From RGIG5952 sp045603485 (GTDB taxonomy: Bacteria > Verrucomicrobiota > Kiritimatiellia > RFP12 > JAAYLN01), in assembly GCA_045603485.1 (NCBI GenBank), contig JAZUMF010000010.1, forward strand, positions 1 to 50,865: DNA of 50,865 bases. The letters run 5' to 3'. The position numbers and the translations under genes were made by a program. This document shows positions 16,851 through 26,625 of this stretch, in pieces; the stretch's first letter is position 1, and each line of letters begins with the position of its first letter. Below the pieces are notes generated by a model. That model did not search any database, was not told the origin of the DNA, and was given only the letters and a program-made list of their open reading frames with translations.

Positions 16851-17612
16851 TCAATTGTCTTTGGCGGGAAGGGGCGGCATTGTATCTTCCATACCCAAAG
16901 CGAGATATTTTGAGCGTGCAAGGTCGTGGTATTCAAGACGGACGATTTTGTCGATGCCTATGCCGTGAAGATAGCTTTCTGACTCTTGAAGGTTTTCTGC
17001 AGAGTCATTGCAGCCAGGGACGACGGGAATTCGTATTTCTATTTGCGCTTTTTGGGCGACGAGCCACTCAAGGTTGCGTTTTATCGGTTCGTTTGGAACT
17101 CCGGTGAGTCGTTTATGCAGACTGCTGTCATGGGCTTTGTAGTCAACCAGCCAGATATCAACCAGCGGGAGGAGATTTTCTATTGCTGACGGTGCCGCAT
17201 AGAGGGTTGTGTCGACAGCGGTATGAAGGTCTTTCGATTTAAGTGCTTTCAAGAGAACTTCGAGCCATTCAAAGTAGAGTAGGGGCTCGCCGCCTGAAAT
17301 TGTGACTCCACCGCCTGATGCGTCGTAAAATGCCTTATCTTCGCACGCTTTGTCGACTATCTGCTCGATAGTCCATTCTTTGCCATAGACCTTGAAGGCG
17401 CGTGTGGGACAAGTCATTTCATCCATGGTGCACGGGGTGTGACCTGTGCATAGATGGCGAAATCTGGCAATCTGTCTTTCAGGAGAAATGGCTTCAGGAT
17501 TGTGACACCATGGGCATTTCAGGGGGCATCCTTTTACAAAAAAAGCAGTACGGATACCTGGACCGTCATGAACCGCCATTCGCTTTGTGTCTAATAAAAG
17601 GGGTGTTTTCAT
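16851..17612 (-). CDS. Glycyl radical enzyme activase (PflA-type radical SAM)
   Basis: A 253-residue radical SAM protein with the activase motif CPLKCPWC (C29-C33-C36) binding the SAM-coordinating 4Fe-4S cluster, DGPGIRTAFFVKGC before it, and the GGEP motif in TISGGEPLLYF. The insert after the motif holds only three Cys (55, 61, 68) instead of the eight seen in two-cluster activases, so an auxiliary ferredoxin domain is reduced or absent. It would abstract hydrogen from the glycine of the enzyme encoded upstream. Start and upstream stop overlap as ATGA, so the two are translationally coupled. Confidence 0.93.
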   Translation of the reverse strand: MKTPLLLDTKRMAVHDGPGIRTAFFVKGCPLKCPWCHNPEAISPERQIARFRHLCTGHTPCTMDEMTCPTRAFKVYGKEWTIEQIVDKACEDKAFYDASGGGVTISGGEPLLYFEWLEVLLKALKSKDLHTAVDTTLYAAPSAIENLLPLVDIWLVDYKAHDSSLHKRLTGVPNEPIKRNLEWLVAQKAQIEIRIPVVPGCNDSAENLQESESYLHGIGIDKIVRLEYHDLARSKYLALGMEDTMPPLPAKDN

Positions 17613-19804
17613 TGCGAAATTCCTTCAGCTCTGGCAAGATATTTTTCTTGTTCAACGAGAGGGATGTCGTTCCATCTGACATTCCAGCCGCAAACTCTTA
17701 CCTGCAGGTTTTCATAATTTTCCGGATGCTTTTGGGCGTCACGGTACATTTTGGAATCGAAGATGTTGAAGTGTATGGCGCACCCATCGTTGTTGAAATA
17801 TACCTTGAGAATCGTTTTGAGCAATACTAGCCCAGCCTCTCCTTCGACGGTTTTTGGAAGGAGCATAACATCGAGCGGGAAGTCGCCGGGGAGGTCTGAC
17901 GAATCGAGGTTTGAAATAGTGTTGAGGAGGGCGGTTACGCCTTCCGTGTCCATACCCATGGTAGGAGAGAGGTTTTTACTCATCTCTTCTTTTGCAAGAC
18001 GGCCGTCAGGGGTGGCACCTGTGAGTTTACCTTGCTCGGTGAACTGTTTTGCACAGTGGCCGCTGGCCAGGAAGATTCCGTTTCGTCCATTTGCCTTGCC
18101 GTTTATGCGGCTGGAAAAGGTCTTTATTATTTCAGCGCCAAGGAGGTTGGCGTCGTCACCGTTATTGCCCCATTTGCGGCTTGAGCGAAGGATGCGGCTT
18201 TGAAGGTCTGAGCGACCATTCCAATTATTTGCCATAAGCTCGCCTAAATCCTTGAGGGTTAATTCTTTATTTTCGTAGACTAGCTCTTTGACGGCAAGAA
18301 GGGCGTCAACGGTTGTGCCAAGTCCAGTCAGCATGATTAGTGTGTTGTTGCCGAATTCCGTTCCGCAAGCAAAGGCGTCAATGCCGTTTTTGAGGGAGTA
18401 TTCGGTTGCAAGCGAGTAGAGTGACGCTGGATTTATTTCATCAAGATGTTTTTCACGCTCAATTGAAATTTCCACCGTTCGGGTAGTCGCTTGAGAAAGG
18501 CGTTTCAGATAGGCTTTCTTAAAATCGTCCCATGATTGGGCCTGAAATTCGCCTCTGACGGCATCTGATAGAAGCAGCTCTACCTGCTTCAAGAAATTTA
18601 GATGTGTCGTTCCGGTTGTATTGGCACTGTCGCGATATGTAAATTCGTAGCAGCCAAAAATCGTCATGGTTCTGCATTGCTCGTCTGTGGCTCCAAATCG
18701 CTTCATGGCCTTTGTCATACCTTTTTCACCGCAGAATACCAGCGATCTGTGGCGACGAACCATATCCAAAGTCTTGTCAAGAAGCCACTCTGGTGTGTTG
18801 TCGGCAATTTTAAGCTGGAATTTAGGTGTGGGAAGCGCCTCTTCATCGACGACATCAAGTATGATTTTAGAGAGATGATTGTATTCGGTTGTGCCGTCAA
18901 TCTTGGTGCCTCCCATGAAAACGGGCTGCCCCCAGTAGTTGTCTATTGAGCCCCACTGCCAGATAAAGTGCTTGAAGTGTTCCCGAAACTCCTTTTCGGT
19001 TGTGACGCCCAGCGCAATATCATTGTCATAGTATGGAGTCAGGATGCGATCAATATTGGATAACGAACGCACCTGAATGTGGTCAATATGCTCAGTGAAA
19101 TACCAATAAAGATAAATGAACATCATTACTTCATAGGCGGTTTGCGGTGCTCTCTTGCAAAGATTTTCAAGACAGTCGGCTTCCTTTTCAATGCGCTTGC
19201 GGCGTTCAGCAGTCCAATCGGCACCATTGCGAAGAAGTCTTTCATTTGCTCTGTCGGCAAGGCGTTTTACCAGTCTCATAGAGGCGTCGGCTGCTATTCC
19301 AATACCAATATAATAGGGGGTTTCCTTGCGATATTTTTCAAATCGGGCCTTCAATCCGGGAAATCCGAGTGGGATAATGACATCCCAGTCGGGAACCGAA
19401 TGCTCAAAGTCTTGCCAATTGGTGGCAATTCCTTCTTTGCGGCATATCGCAATTTCTTCGAGCAATTCAGGGTTGTATTTTTTGTTTACATAGTCTTTGT
19501 GCCTGTTAAGGACTGGGGAAAGAGGGCGTTTATTCCGATTCCAAATCGAAAAAGCGGGAAACCAATCGTATTCGTCAATTTCAATCGCGATATTATCACA
19601 TAAAAATTCAAAGAGTTTGGCTTTGCCGATAGCCCATGGCTCTGAAATGTCCCTTTGCTTATCTATGTCGACGATTGCGGCTTGCAGCTCATCGCTGCTC
19701 AAACCGGTTTCTTTGGATGTGACATCTTCACGGAATTTACGCTTGAGATATTCCGATTCATCTTGAAAGGTCAACCGTGACGAAGATTGCTCATTGGCGT
19801 TCAT
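17609..19804 (-). CDS. Glycyl radical enzyme of the PFL-like family, substrate unassigned
   Basis: A 731-residue glycyl radical enzyme. The radical Gly706 lies in RVCGWNVRW near the C-terminus, a variant of RVxGY, and the thiyl Cys385 is in IFGCYEF. The single Cys followed by x-Glu matches dehydratase/lyase members (GCxE) rather than pyruvate formate-lyase, which has two adjacent Cys. It is shorter than characterised glycerol and propanediol dehydratases (~785-850). ATG 19804 is preferred to the upstream GTG because AGGTG lies nine bases before it. It is coupled to its activase. With a fucosidase downstream, propanediol dehydration is one hypothesis, but the substrate residues cannot be judged by eye. 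Confidence 0.88.
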   Translation of the reverse strand: MNANEQSSSRLTFQDESEYLKRKFREDVTSKETGLSSDELQAAIVDIDKQRDISEPWAIGKAKLFEFLCDNIAIEIDEYDWFPAFSIWNRNKRPLSPVLNRHKDYVNKKYNPELLEEIAICRKEGIATNWQDFEHSVPDWDVIIPLGFPGLKARFEKYRKETPYYIGIGIAADASMRLVKRLADRANERLLRNGADWTAERRKRIEKEADCLENLCKRAPQTAYEVMMFIYLYWYFTEHIDHIQVRSLSNIDRILTPYYDNDIALGVTTEKEFREHFKHFIWQWGSIDNYWGQPVFMGGTKIDGTTEYNHLSKIILDVVDEEALPTPKFQLKIADNTPEWLLDKTLDMVRRHRSLVFCGEKGMTKAMKRFGATDEQCRTMTIFGCYEFTYRDSANTTGTTHLNFLKQVELLLSDAVRGEFQAQSWDDFKKAYLKRLSQATTRTVEISIEREKHLDEINPASLYSLATEYSLKNGIDAFACGTEFGNNTLIMLTGLGTTVDALLAVKELVYENKELTLKDLGELMANNWNGRSDLQSRILRSSRKWGNNGDDANLLGAEIIKTFSSRINGKANGRNGIFLASGHCAKQFTEQGKLTGATPDGRLAKEEMSKNLSPTMGMDTEGVTALLNTISNLDSSDLPGDFPLDVMLLPKTVEGEAGLVLLKTILKVYFNNDGCAIHFNIFDSKMYRDAQKHPENYENLQVRVCGWNVRWNDIPLVEQEKYLARAEGISQ

Positions 19805-19964
19805 AATTAACTGCACCTGTAAGTCTTATCTGCACACTACTAGACTATCACGCATTGAGACAAAAATGCAACTTTCGAAAGGTCGCCGCTATCCGAACTT
19901 CCAAATAAAAAATTTGGAGTTGAGTAGGCCAGCGGCGGGAAGTGCTGCCGTTTATATGGGTATT

Positions 19965-20897
19965 TCATCCCAAGCGAATTTCAAGTCCATCGTATGCGGC
20001 GGATAATTCCGGTGATATTTCGGCTTCGATTTCTTCAGAGGACCATTTGCGGTATTTTATTCCCAGATGAGTAATGATGGCCTTTTGCCCTGCCGGAGGT
20101 GTGAAACGACCTATGGCTTTAAGTGATTTTACAATTCTCTCAACCACTTGGACGCTTGAATGGACAAATATGCGGAAATCTTCATCGCTGTCACCGTTTG
20201 TTGCCTCCATTATCAATGCTGTAAGCGGTTGAGGCTTGCATACAAACGGATTGTTTTCATTAAGACCGTCATCTTGAATATGCCAATCTATTCCAACCAT
20301 TCTTGCGGCATCGCCGGGTATCCCAGCCGTATCGGTTGCATATAATAAGCGGGATTTGTCCTTCTCAATCAAATACATTGCGGTCCGCTCAAGTATGCCG
20401 TCGGTTACGCGTGATGTGCTGTGTGTAGATGGAACCGCCGTAACCTTAATCTCTCCGACCGATATTTGCTGCGCAAATTCGATTTCTATCACTCTGGGAG
20501 GAGTTGACGCCTGAGCGGCCTGAGCGAGCATATCTCTTGCCGCGGTAGCCCATGAACTATGCACATAAACAGTTTTAACTCCACATTGCACGATGGCGTC
20601 AGGATTGAAATGATCGCCATGCGAGTGTGTGATAAAGAGTGCTGTAGGGCGGCACCCCTCGGGTAAATGGTCAAATCCGGATTGGGTAAAATCAAATAAG
20701 ATTTTGTTTTCGACAAGTATACTTGAATTGCGGCGATAATAGGGATATTCAATCGCCAGTTCCGGCTTCCAGCCAGCCGCTCCGCACCCGAGAAACCGTA
20801 CGAGGATTCCTTGAGTTGTCTCGGTTTCGGCGTTAGTGTCGCATTTAACGCCGACGCCATTGAGGGATGTGTTTTCAGGAGAGGATGTCTTTTCCAT
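19965..20897 (-). CDS. MBL-fold metallo-hydrolase
   Basis: A 310-residue metallo-beta-lactamase-fold protein with THSHGDHF (the H-x-H-x-D-H zinc motif), a further His at VPSTHSTS, Asp in LYATDTAG and His in IITHLG near the end, so a two-metal site looks complete. The overall pattern (early LGCGAAGWKPE, later YATDTAG) resembles PhnP/RNase Z-like phosphodiesterases, but the substrate is not clear. ATG 20897 is used; an upstream TTG in frame is less likely. The gene is divergent from the CE15-like esterase and carries its own promoter in the shared spacer. Confidence 0.82.
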   Translation of the reverse strand: MEKTSSPENTSLNGVGVKCDTNAETETTQGILVRFLGCGAAGWKPELAIEYPYYRRNSSILVENKILFDFTQSGFDHLPEGCRPTALFITHSHGDHFNPDAIVQCGVKTVYVHSSWATAARDMLAQAAQASTPPRVIEIEFAQQISVGEIKVTAVPSTHSTSRVTDGILERTAMYLIEKDKSRLLYATDTAGIPGDAARMVGIDWHIQDDGLNENNPFVCKPQPLTALIMEATNGDSDEDFRIFVHSSVQVVERIVKSLKAIGRFTPPAGQKAIITHLGIKYRKWSSEEIEAEISPELSAAYDGLEIRLG

Positions 20898-20969
20898 AAT
20901 CAAGTTCCATGTCAGGTATCACTGAAAGTCCACAACTGAAAATTTGCTTTTCCCAGATAACCTGCAATT

Positions 20970-20999
20970 ATTATATCATCTTGATAAAATTTGCCGCAA
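20970..20999 (-). promoter_or_regulatory. Predicted promoter of the MBL-fold hydrolase gene
   Basis: On the minus strand TTGCGG, an 18-base spacer and a perfect TATAAT, about 70 bases upstream of the ATG at 20897. It is one half of a divergent promoter region. Confidence 0.45.
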
Positions 21000-21059
21000 T
21001 TCTCATGATGTTATTTCGGGATTTGTCAGATGGGATTTATTCCTATTTTTGCGTGATTT

Positions 21060-21068
21060 TGGTATAAT
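21060..21068 (+). promoter_or_regulatory. Predicted extended -10 promoter of the esterase/beta-galactosidase operon
   Basis: TGG followed by a perfect TATAAT (21063-21068) forms an extended -10; the -35 region is weak, as expected for this type. It is about 80 bases upstream of the CE15-like esterase ATG. Confidence 0.5.
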
Positions 21069-21146
21069 TTGGCATTGATTTATAAGCGGCTTTTGAGAGG
21101 TGTGCTCTTCAGGCTGCTTTCGTAATTTGTAAATTTCAGGTGTACT

Positions 21147-22217
21147 ATGGAGCTACCGTTTTCTAAGTCTGATGCGGTTTTTAATGAGGGGCCATTACAA
21201 GATCTCTTGACCTTTAATGATGGCTCTCCTGTTGTGTCGAGTGAGGATTGGCATCGGCGGCGCAAGGAGATATACGATACGATTATTCCTTTGGAGTATG
21301 GCGGAATGCCGCCTGCACTTGAGCCTGAAAATACTACGATTGATATTGTAAGCACATCTTCTCCCAGAGCCAAAAGCCTTTTCGGCGTTCCGAAAACTCT
21401 TAAATACAATATCGAGGTTTCTATCGCTGGCGGGCTTGAGCCGTTTCGCTTTAATATGAAGCTTTGGCTTCCCAAGTCTGAGACTCCTGTTCCTGTGATT
21501 GTTACAGGGGACGATTGCTGGGAGTTTATCACTGAGGAGGTCGGTAACGATGTCGTCAGCCGCGGCTTCGCTTTGGTGGCTTTTGACCGTTGCTTTTTTG
21601 CACGCGACCGCAAGGATGCGCGCGATCGCGGAATATATAAGGCGTTCCCAGGCGAATATGGCGCAGTTTCCGCTTGGGCTTGGGGTTATCATCGCGTCTA
21701 TGACGCTCTTCTCCGTATTCCTGAGATTGATGTCACTCGGATGATGATTACGGGCCATTCGCGTGGCGGAAAGGCCGCTCAGCTTGCCGCAGCTACCGAT
21801 GAGCGAATAGCTTTGGTTGCCGACAACAATTCAGGCTGCGGCGGTTTCGGTTTGCATCGTCTGCGCGGTTTTCACTCTGAAGCGATTTCTAATATCACCA
21901 GCATATTCCCATTTTGGTTCGGCAAGGAGTTCGCTTCGTATTCGCATCGCGAATCGGAATTGCCTTTTGACCAGCATTTTCTTTCGGCATTGGTCGCTCC
22001 TCGCGGGTTGCGTTTTCAGATTGCCTTTGCCGATACATGGGCAAATGGAGTCGGGGCTTGCGAGAACTATCGCGAGACGATGAAGGTCTACAAGCTTTTG
22101 GGAGCTGAGGAGAATTTCAGCATAGCATTCCGAGAGGGGCCTCACAACCATACTCCCGCGGATTGGAATCATTCTCTTGATTTTGCTCAGGCTTTCTTTG
22201 AGCGTAATGGCAAATAG
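21147..22217 (+). CDS. CE15-like alpha/beta-hydrolase (glucuronoyl esterase family)
   Basis: A 356-residue serine hydrolase. The nucleophile Ser205 sits in MITGHSRGGKAA, close to the G-C-S-R-x-G-K motif of glucuronoyl esterases; a catalytic His lies in EGPHNHTPADW near 333-335, and VADNNSGCGG follows the conserved strand after the elbow. CE15 enzymes cleave esters between glucuronic acid and lignin or other groups. Cys of the family motif is His here, and no signal peptide is present, so it may instead act on imported esterified oligosaccharides. The start has an AGGTG site. It is cotranscribed with the beta-galactosidase gene (20-base gap). Confidence 0.75.
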   Translation: MELPFSKSDAVFNEGPLQDLLTFNDGSPVVSSEDWHRRRKEIYDTIIPLEYGGMPPALEPENTTIDIVSTSSPRAKSLFGVPKTLKYNIEVSIAGGLEPFRFNMKLWLPKSETPVPVIVTGDDCWEFITEEVGNDVVSRGFALVAFDRCFFARDRKDARDRGIYKAFPGEYGAVSAWAWGYHRVYDALLRIPEIDVTRMMITGHSRGGKAAQLAAATDERIALVADNNSGCGGFGLHRLRGFHSEAISNITSIFPFWFGKEFASYSHRESELPFDQHFLSALVAPRGLRFQIAFADTWANGVGACENYRETMKVYKLLGAEENFSIAFREGPHNHTPADWNHSLDFAQAFFERNGK

Positions 22218-22237
22218 TTGTGAATTTGGAGGTTAAG

Positions 22238-25200
22238 ATGTTAGTTCCTAAATATTACGAGGATATTTCGGTTTTGCATTTGAATACAATGCCTAATCGT
22301 TCATATTACATCCCTGCTTCCGCTCCTATGATTCATCCTGAGGAGGAGAGAGAGGAGTCGGACAGATTTACGCTTTTGAACGGTAAGTGGCGGTTTAGGT
22401 ATTTTAACAGCATTTATGATGCTAAGGAGCCTTTTTACGAGAAGGGCTTTGACACTACGCCGTTTGATACGATTGATGTGCCTGGCGTCTGGCAGAATTT
22501 CGGGTATGACCATCATCATTATGTGAATGCTCACTATCCGTATCCGATGGATCCTCCTTATGTGCCATACGAAAATCCATGCGGTGAGTATGTCAGAACC
22601 TTTAATTATGAAGAGGATGCGGCTAACCCACGCGTATTTTTGAATTTTGAGGGTGTCGATTCCTGTTTTTACCTTTGGCTTAACGGTAAATTTGTCGGAT
22701 ATAGTCAGGTTTCACATTCGACGAGCGAATTTGAGATTACCGAATTTTTGACCAATGGCGAGAACACTATCGCCGTTCTGGTTTTGAAGTGGTGTGACGG
22801 AAGTTATATGGAGGATCAGGACAAGTACCGCATGAGCGGTATTTTCCGTGATGTCTATCTTCTAAAACGCCCAAAGGCATTTCTCTTTGACTACTTTGTC
22901 AAGGCGATGCCCGATGAAGCTTATAAGGGCGGGCATCTGGATTTTGATTTTGAGTTTAACGGCTCTCCGTCTGATGTTTCGATTTCGCTCGTTGATTCAA
23001 ATGGCGATGTCGTCGCCAAGGGTAATTGGCGGAAGAAGGCTAAAGCATCCCGTCATATTGAGTTTGATTTGCCTTCAGTCAATTTATGGAATGCCGAGAG
23101 TCCTTACCTCTACAGGTTGATAATTGAGGCGAATGGCGAGATTATTACCGATTATGTGGGCTTCCGTGATATTAAGATTAAGGATGCGGTCCTTTATGTC
23201 AATGGCGTAAATGTGAAGTTTCACGGTGTAAATCGCCACGACAGCGACCCTGTGACAGGTTTTGTGATAGGGCTTGACCACTTCAGGAAAGATTTGGTGC
23301 TGATGAAGCAGCATAATATCAATGCCGTTCGCACGAGCCATTATCCAAATTCTCCTCATCACTATATGCTTTTTGACAGGCTGGGCTTTTATGTGATTGA
23401 CGAGGCCGACAACGAAAGCAACGGTACTGCCTGCGTTTACTTTAAGCCAGGGTCTCTTGCCGCAGGTACGCGTCCTGATATGACTAAGGTTATCGCTGAT
23501 AATCCTGATTATATCGAAGCCACTCTTGACCGTACGCAGCGTTGTGTCGTCCGTGACAAGAATCGTCCTTGCGTGATTATGTGGTCGATGGGTAACGAAA
23601 GTCTCTATGGTTGTACCTTTGAGGAGGCTTTGAAGTGGACGAAGAAGTATGACCCTACGCGTATAACCCATTATGAGGGCGCGCCTCAAGGTCGTGACAA
23701 GGGGCGTTTCGATTTTTCTAATCTTGACACCTACAGTCGCATGTATCAGCCTGTTGAAGGTGTGAAGGATTATTTGGAGAATGTTGCTGAAAAGCCTCAT
23801 GTCCTTTGCGAGTATTCGCATGCCATGGGTAATAGCCCCGGTGACCTTGAAGCCTATTTTCAGGTGATACATTCTTATGACGGCTCATGCGGCGGTTTTG
23901 TCTGGGAGTGGTGTGACCATGCTATTGATTTGGGTAAAACCATTAAGGGCAAAAAGGTTTATGTCTACGGAAATGACCATGGCGAGTATCCAAACGACGG
24001 TAATCTTTGCGTAGACGGCTTGGTTTATCCTGACCGTAGACCATCAACAGGACTTATGGAATATAAAAATGTCCATCGTCCAGCCAGAATTGTTTCGCTG
24101 AATCAGAAGAAGAAAGAGGCGGTTGTCCGCAACTATCTTGATTTCACCAATTTGGCGGATTATCTTCGCATAGAATACGAATGGAGCTGCGACGGAGAGA
24201 GGCTTGGCGGTGGCGAAGTGCCGTCTGAGCTTTTGAATATTGAGCCCCATAAGGAGCGTAAGATTACCCTTGATTTCAATGTCCCCGAAAAAGGGCGGGC
24301 ATTTCTTAAAGTTTCATACTTTTTGACGAAGGCGACCGCTGTTCTTCCCGAAGGGTGGTGTCTAGGCTTTGAAGAGCTTGAGCTTAAGACCAAAGACAAT
24401 ACCAATCAGTGCGCCAAAGCCATTATGGAGCATACGCCGAGCAATGTGGCGGGAGAACTTACGCTTGATGAGGATGACCGCTATGTCATTGTCTCAACGC
24501 CGGTATTGCGCTATGAGTATGATAAATTTACCGGTGCATTTTCAAGGCTGACGGTCAAAAATCAGCAGATAATCGAAAAGCCCGTCGAATATAATATCTG
24601 GAGAGCTCCGACCGATAATGAGCGCGGAATCAAATACGGCCTTTATGATGCTCAATATGAGCAGGTGTATACCAGAGGCTATAAGACGAAAGCACGACTT
24701 TTAGGTAGTGGTGACAAGGCGCGCGTCAAGATTGAAACATCGCTTTGCATGTGTTCTGTATATATGCAGAAGATGATGGATATCGATGTCGTCTGGACGG
24801 TGCATGCCGACGGTACTATCGATGTCGCAATGGATATGCGCATGGATATGAATTTCCCTCCGCTTCCAAGATTCGGCTTGAGATTTTTCCTTCCTAAAAC
24901 AATGGATAAGGTGGTCTATAGCGCAATAGGCCCTATCGAGAGCTACGAGGATAAAAAGTGGGCAGGTTGGCATGGCAAATTCACTTCACGCGTTAAGGAT
25001 ATGCATGAGGATTACATTCGCCCACAGGAGAACGGAAGCCATCACGACTGCGACTATCTTGTTGTGAGGGAGATAGCAGGCCGCAGTTTGACCGTTTCAT
25101 CGTCAAATCGTTTTGCCTTTAATGCGTCAGTCTATACTCAGGAGGAACTGACGCAAAAGATGCACAGCTACGAGCTTGAGGAATCTCCCTATACGGTGCT

Positions 25201-25321
25201 CTGTGTTGACTATCGTCAAAGCGGAATCGGCTCTGCCAGCTGCGGTCCTGCATTAAACGACAAGTATAAACTCAATGCAGAGAATTTCTCATTCTCGGCA
25301 AGATTCATTCCTCAGCTGTAA
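22238..25321 (+). CDS. lacZ: GH2 beta-galactosidase (LacZ-type)
   Basis: A 1027-residue five-domain enzyme close in length to E. coli LacZ (1023). An N-terminal jelly-roll contains LNFEGVDSCFYLWLNGKFVGYS; the Ig-like domain leads into the TIM barrel with KFHGVNRHDSDP and RTSHYPNSP; acid/base Glu454 is in MWSMGNES and nucleophile Glu525 in LCEYSHAMGN. The C-terminal beta-sandwich (NIWRAPTDNERG onwards) is complete. GGAGG five bases before ATG 22238 decides the start over the in-frame GTG at 22220. No signal peptide, so a cytoplasmic enzyme that splits galactosides. The gene name reflects family and length; beta-glucuronidase-like alternatives are less likely. Confidence 0.93.
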   Translation: MLVPKYYEDISVLHLNTMPNRSYYIPASAPMIHPEEEREESDRFTLLNGKWRFRYFNSIYDAKEPFYEKGFDTTPFDTIDVPGVWQNFGYDHHHYVNAHYPYPMDPPYVPYENPCGEYVRTFNYEEDAANPRVFLNFEGVDSCFYLWLNGKFVGYSQVSHSTSEFEITEFLTNGENTIAVLVLKWCDGSYMEDQDKYRMSGIFRDVYLLKRPKAFLFDYFVKAMPDEAYKGGHLDFDFEFNGSPSDVSISLVDSNGDVVAKGNWRKKAKASRHIEFDLPSVNLWNAESPYLYRLIIEANGEIITDYVGFRDIKIKDAVLYVNGVNVKFHGVNRHDSDPVTGFVIGLDHFRKDLVLMKQHNINAVRTSHYPNSPHHYMLFDRLGFYVIDEADNESNGTACVYFKPGSLAAGTRPDMTKVIADNPDYIEATLDRTQRCVVRDKNRPCVIMWSMGNESLYGCTFEEALKWTKKYDPTRITHYEGAPQGRDKGRFDFSNLDTYSRMYQPVEGVKDYLENVAEKPHVLCEYSHAMGNSPGDLEAYFQVIHSYDGSCGGFVWEWCDHAIDLGKTIKGKKVYVYGNDHGEYPNDGNLCVDGLVYPDRRPSTGLMEYKNVHRPARIVSLNQKKKEAVVRNYLDFTNLADYLRIEYEWSCDGERLGGGEVPSELLNIEPHKERKITLDFNVPEKGRAFLKVSYFLTKATAVLPEGWCLGFEELELKTKDNTNQCAKAIMEHTPSNVAGELTLDEDDRYVIVSTPVLRYEYDKFTGAFSRLTVKNQQIIEKPVEYNIWRAPTDNERGIKYGLYDAQYEQVYTRGYKTKARLLGSGDKARVKIETSLCMCSVYMQKMMDIDVVWTVHADGTIDVAMDMRMDMNFPPLPRFGLRFFLPKTMDKVVYSAIGPIESYEDKKWAGWHGKFTSRVKDMHEDYIRPQENGSHHDCDYLVVREIAGRSLTVSSSNRFAFNASVYTQEELTQKMHSYELEESPYTVLCVDYRQSGIGSASCGPALNDKYKLNAENFSFSARFIPQL

Positions 25322-25339
25322 GGGGCTTCTGCGGCGAGT

Positions 25340-26599
25340 TTAGGATAAAAGCCTTTTCGTGCCGTCGTGTGCGGTAGTATAAGGATAGGGGTAGACAGGT
25401 ATTCTGAAATTGCCGGTGCAGGATATGCCGAGCTGTTGCGGTAATGCGGCTTTTTCATACCAAAGGCGTATGCTGTCCATGAGTCTGTAGAGCTCTTGAA
25501 TACCATTACCTCCACTATGAGCGCGTCCGGGCAGAATGTAGAATTGACAAAATTCATTCGCCTTTTCGTATGAGCCGAAATGCTTTGCCACGCGCTCGTA
25601 GTATGCTAATGTCGCGCTATACGGTACAAGGTGGTCTTCGGTTCCGGAATAGATTATCAGCTTACCGCCCAGTGCCTTAAACTCATCCAGCTTTTCATCT
25701 TCAGCGTCTAAATCCGCCGAGAGTGTTTCATGATATTTGTCGTAATCGCTGGAGAAGTTAAGCTTCATATAGTCTATATCTGCACCAAATACCCAATTGA
25801 AAAGATACAGGTTGCTCGTAGACATCATGAATTTCGCACCGGGAGGAACGCCGTCAAAAATCTGTTTTCCGCTAACTTCATGGACGGGGCCGTTTTGAAC
25901 GGCACGAAGAGCTGAAAGCTTTTCGTCTGTGCAATCGTGAAGCTGCTTTGAGACAATCTCAATGAGCGCTTCTTTTTCGCCTTCGCGCCAGCGCGGGTCT
26001 GAAATAAAGCACCCCTTTGCCCGCGGGAAATTTTCGTATTGGGCACGCAAATCAATTGCGGCTTTTCTGTATATGCTTTCCTCATCGGCGGTAAAGATTG
26101 GTGTTCCGTCCTTATGGTGGGTATGCTGATATAGCCAAAGGAAATAGGCGTGGAGAGGTGTTCTGCAGTGGGCGGGAACGCCTGCGATAATGGCGTTGTA
26201 GTCCTCTGGGTGGCGTTGCGCTAGAGAGAGCGACTGCTGTCCTCCTGTCGATTGACCGTAGAAGATTGATGTTTTGGGCAGCTTGCCGTAGTGCTTTTTT
26301 ATGCGGTCCTTCGCTTCCAGGGTCATAAGGTGGGTAGCTCTGTGACCAAAGTCCTTCCATACTTCGGGGTTGCCGATACCGGATTGCGGAGGGGTGGCGG
26401 CGGAGCCGGTTCCCATATCGGTCATCGCAACCGCATATCCTTTACTTGCATAAGGCGAAAGTTCTTTTTCGTGAATAACGCCGGCGGCGCCTCCATTGCC
26501 AAGCCCTACGAAGCGACCATTCCAATCGTCGGGCATTATAAGCTTAACCTTGATGTTTGATTTTGAATTCGGCTGGATTGTAAAGACTTCTTCAATCAT
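25340..26599 (-). CDS. Tannase/feruloyl esterase family hydrolase
   Basis: A 419-residue alpha/beta-hydrolase. GRFVGLGNGGAAG near 28-40 is typical of the tannase/feruloyl esterase family, with nucleophile Ser117 in FYGQSTGGQQ, Asp322 in SGTEDHLVP and His361 in PGRAHSGG. The Cys pair that normally bridges the Ser and His neighbourhoods (C-S and H-C) is missing, which suits a reducing cytoplasm. No signal peptide is seen, unlike most relatives, and the N-terminus is short, so a truncated leader is possible. It would release phenolic acids from esters. It converges on the beta-galactosidase gene with an 18-base gap. Confidence 0.82.
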   Translation of the reverse strand: MIEEVFTIQPNSKSNIKVKLIMPDDWNGRFVGLGNGGAAGVIHEKELSPYASKGYAVAMTDMGTGSAATPPQSGIGNPEVWKDFGHRATHLMTLEAKDRIKKHYGKLPKTSIFYGQSTGGQQSLSLAQRHPEDYNAIIAGVPAHCRTPLHAYFLWLYQHTHHKDGTPIFTADEESIYRKAAIDLRAQYENFPRAKGCFISDPRWREGEKEALIEIVSKQLHDCTDEKLSALRAVQNGPVHEVSGKQIFDGVPPGAKFMMSTSNLYLFNWVFGADIDYMKLNFSSDYDKYHETLSADLDAEDEKLDEFKALGGKLIIYSGTEDHLVPYSATLAYYERVAKHFGSYEKANEFCQFYILPGRAHSGGNGIQELYRLMDSIRLWYEKAALPQQLGISCTGNFRIPVYPYPYTTAHDGTKRLLS

Positions 26600-26625
26600 A
26601 GATTGTGCTGATTAAGGGTTAATGA

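Noticed and set aside
23084..23872. Long antisense reading frame within the beta-galactosidase gene
   Set aside because: It is opposite a conserved catalytic domain, has no ribosome binding site and has no recognisable motif.
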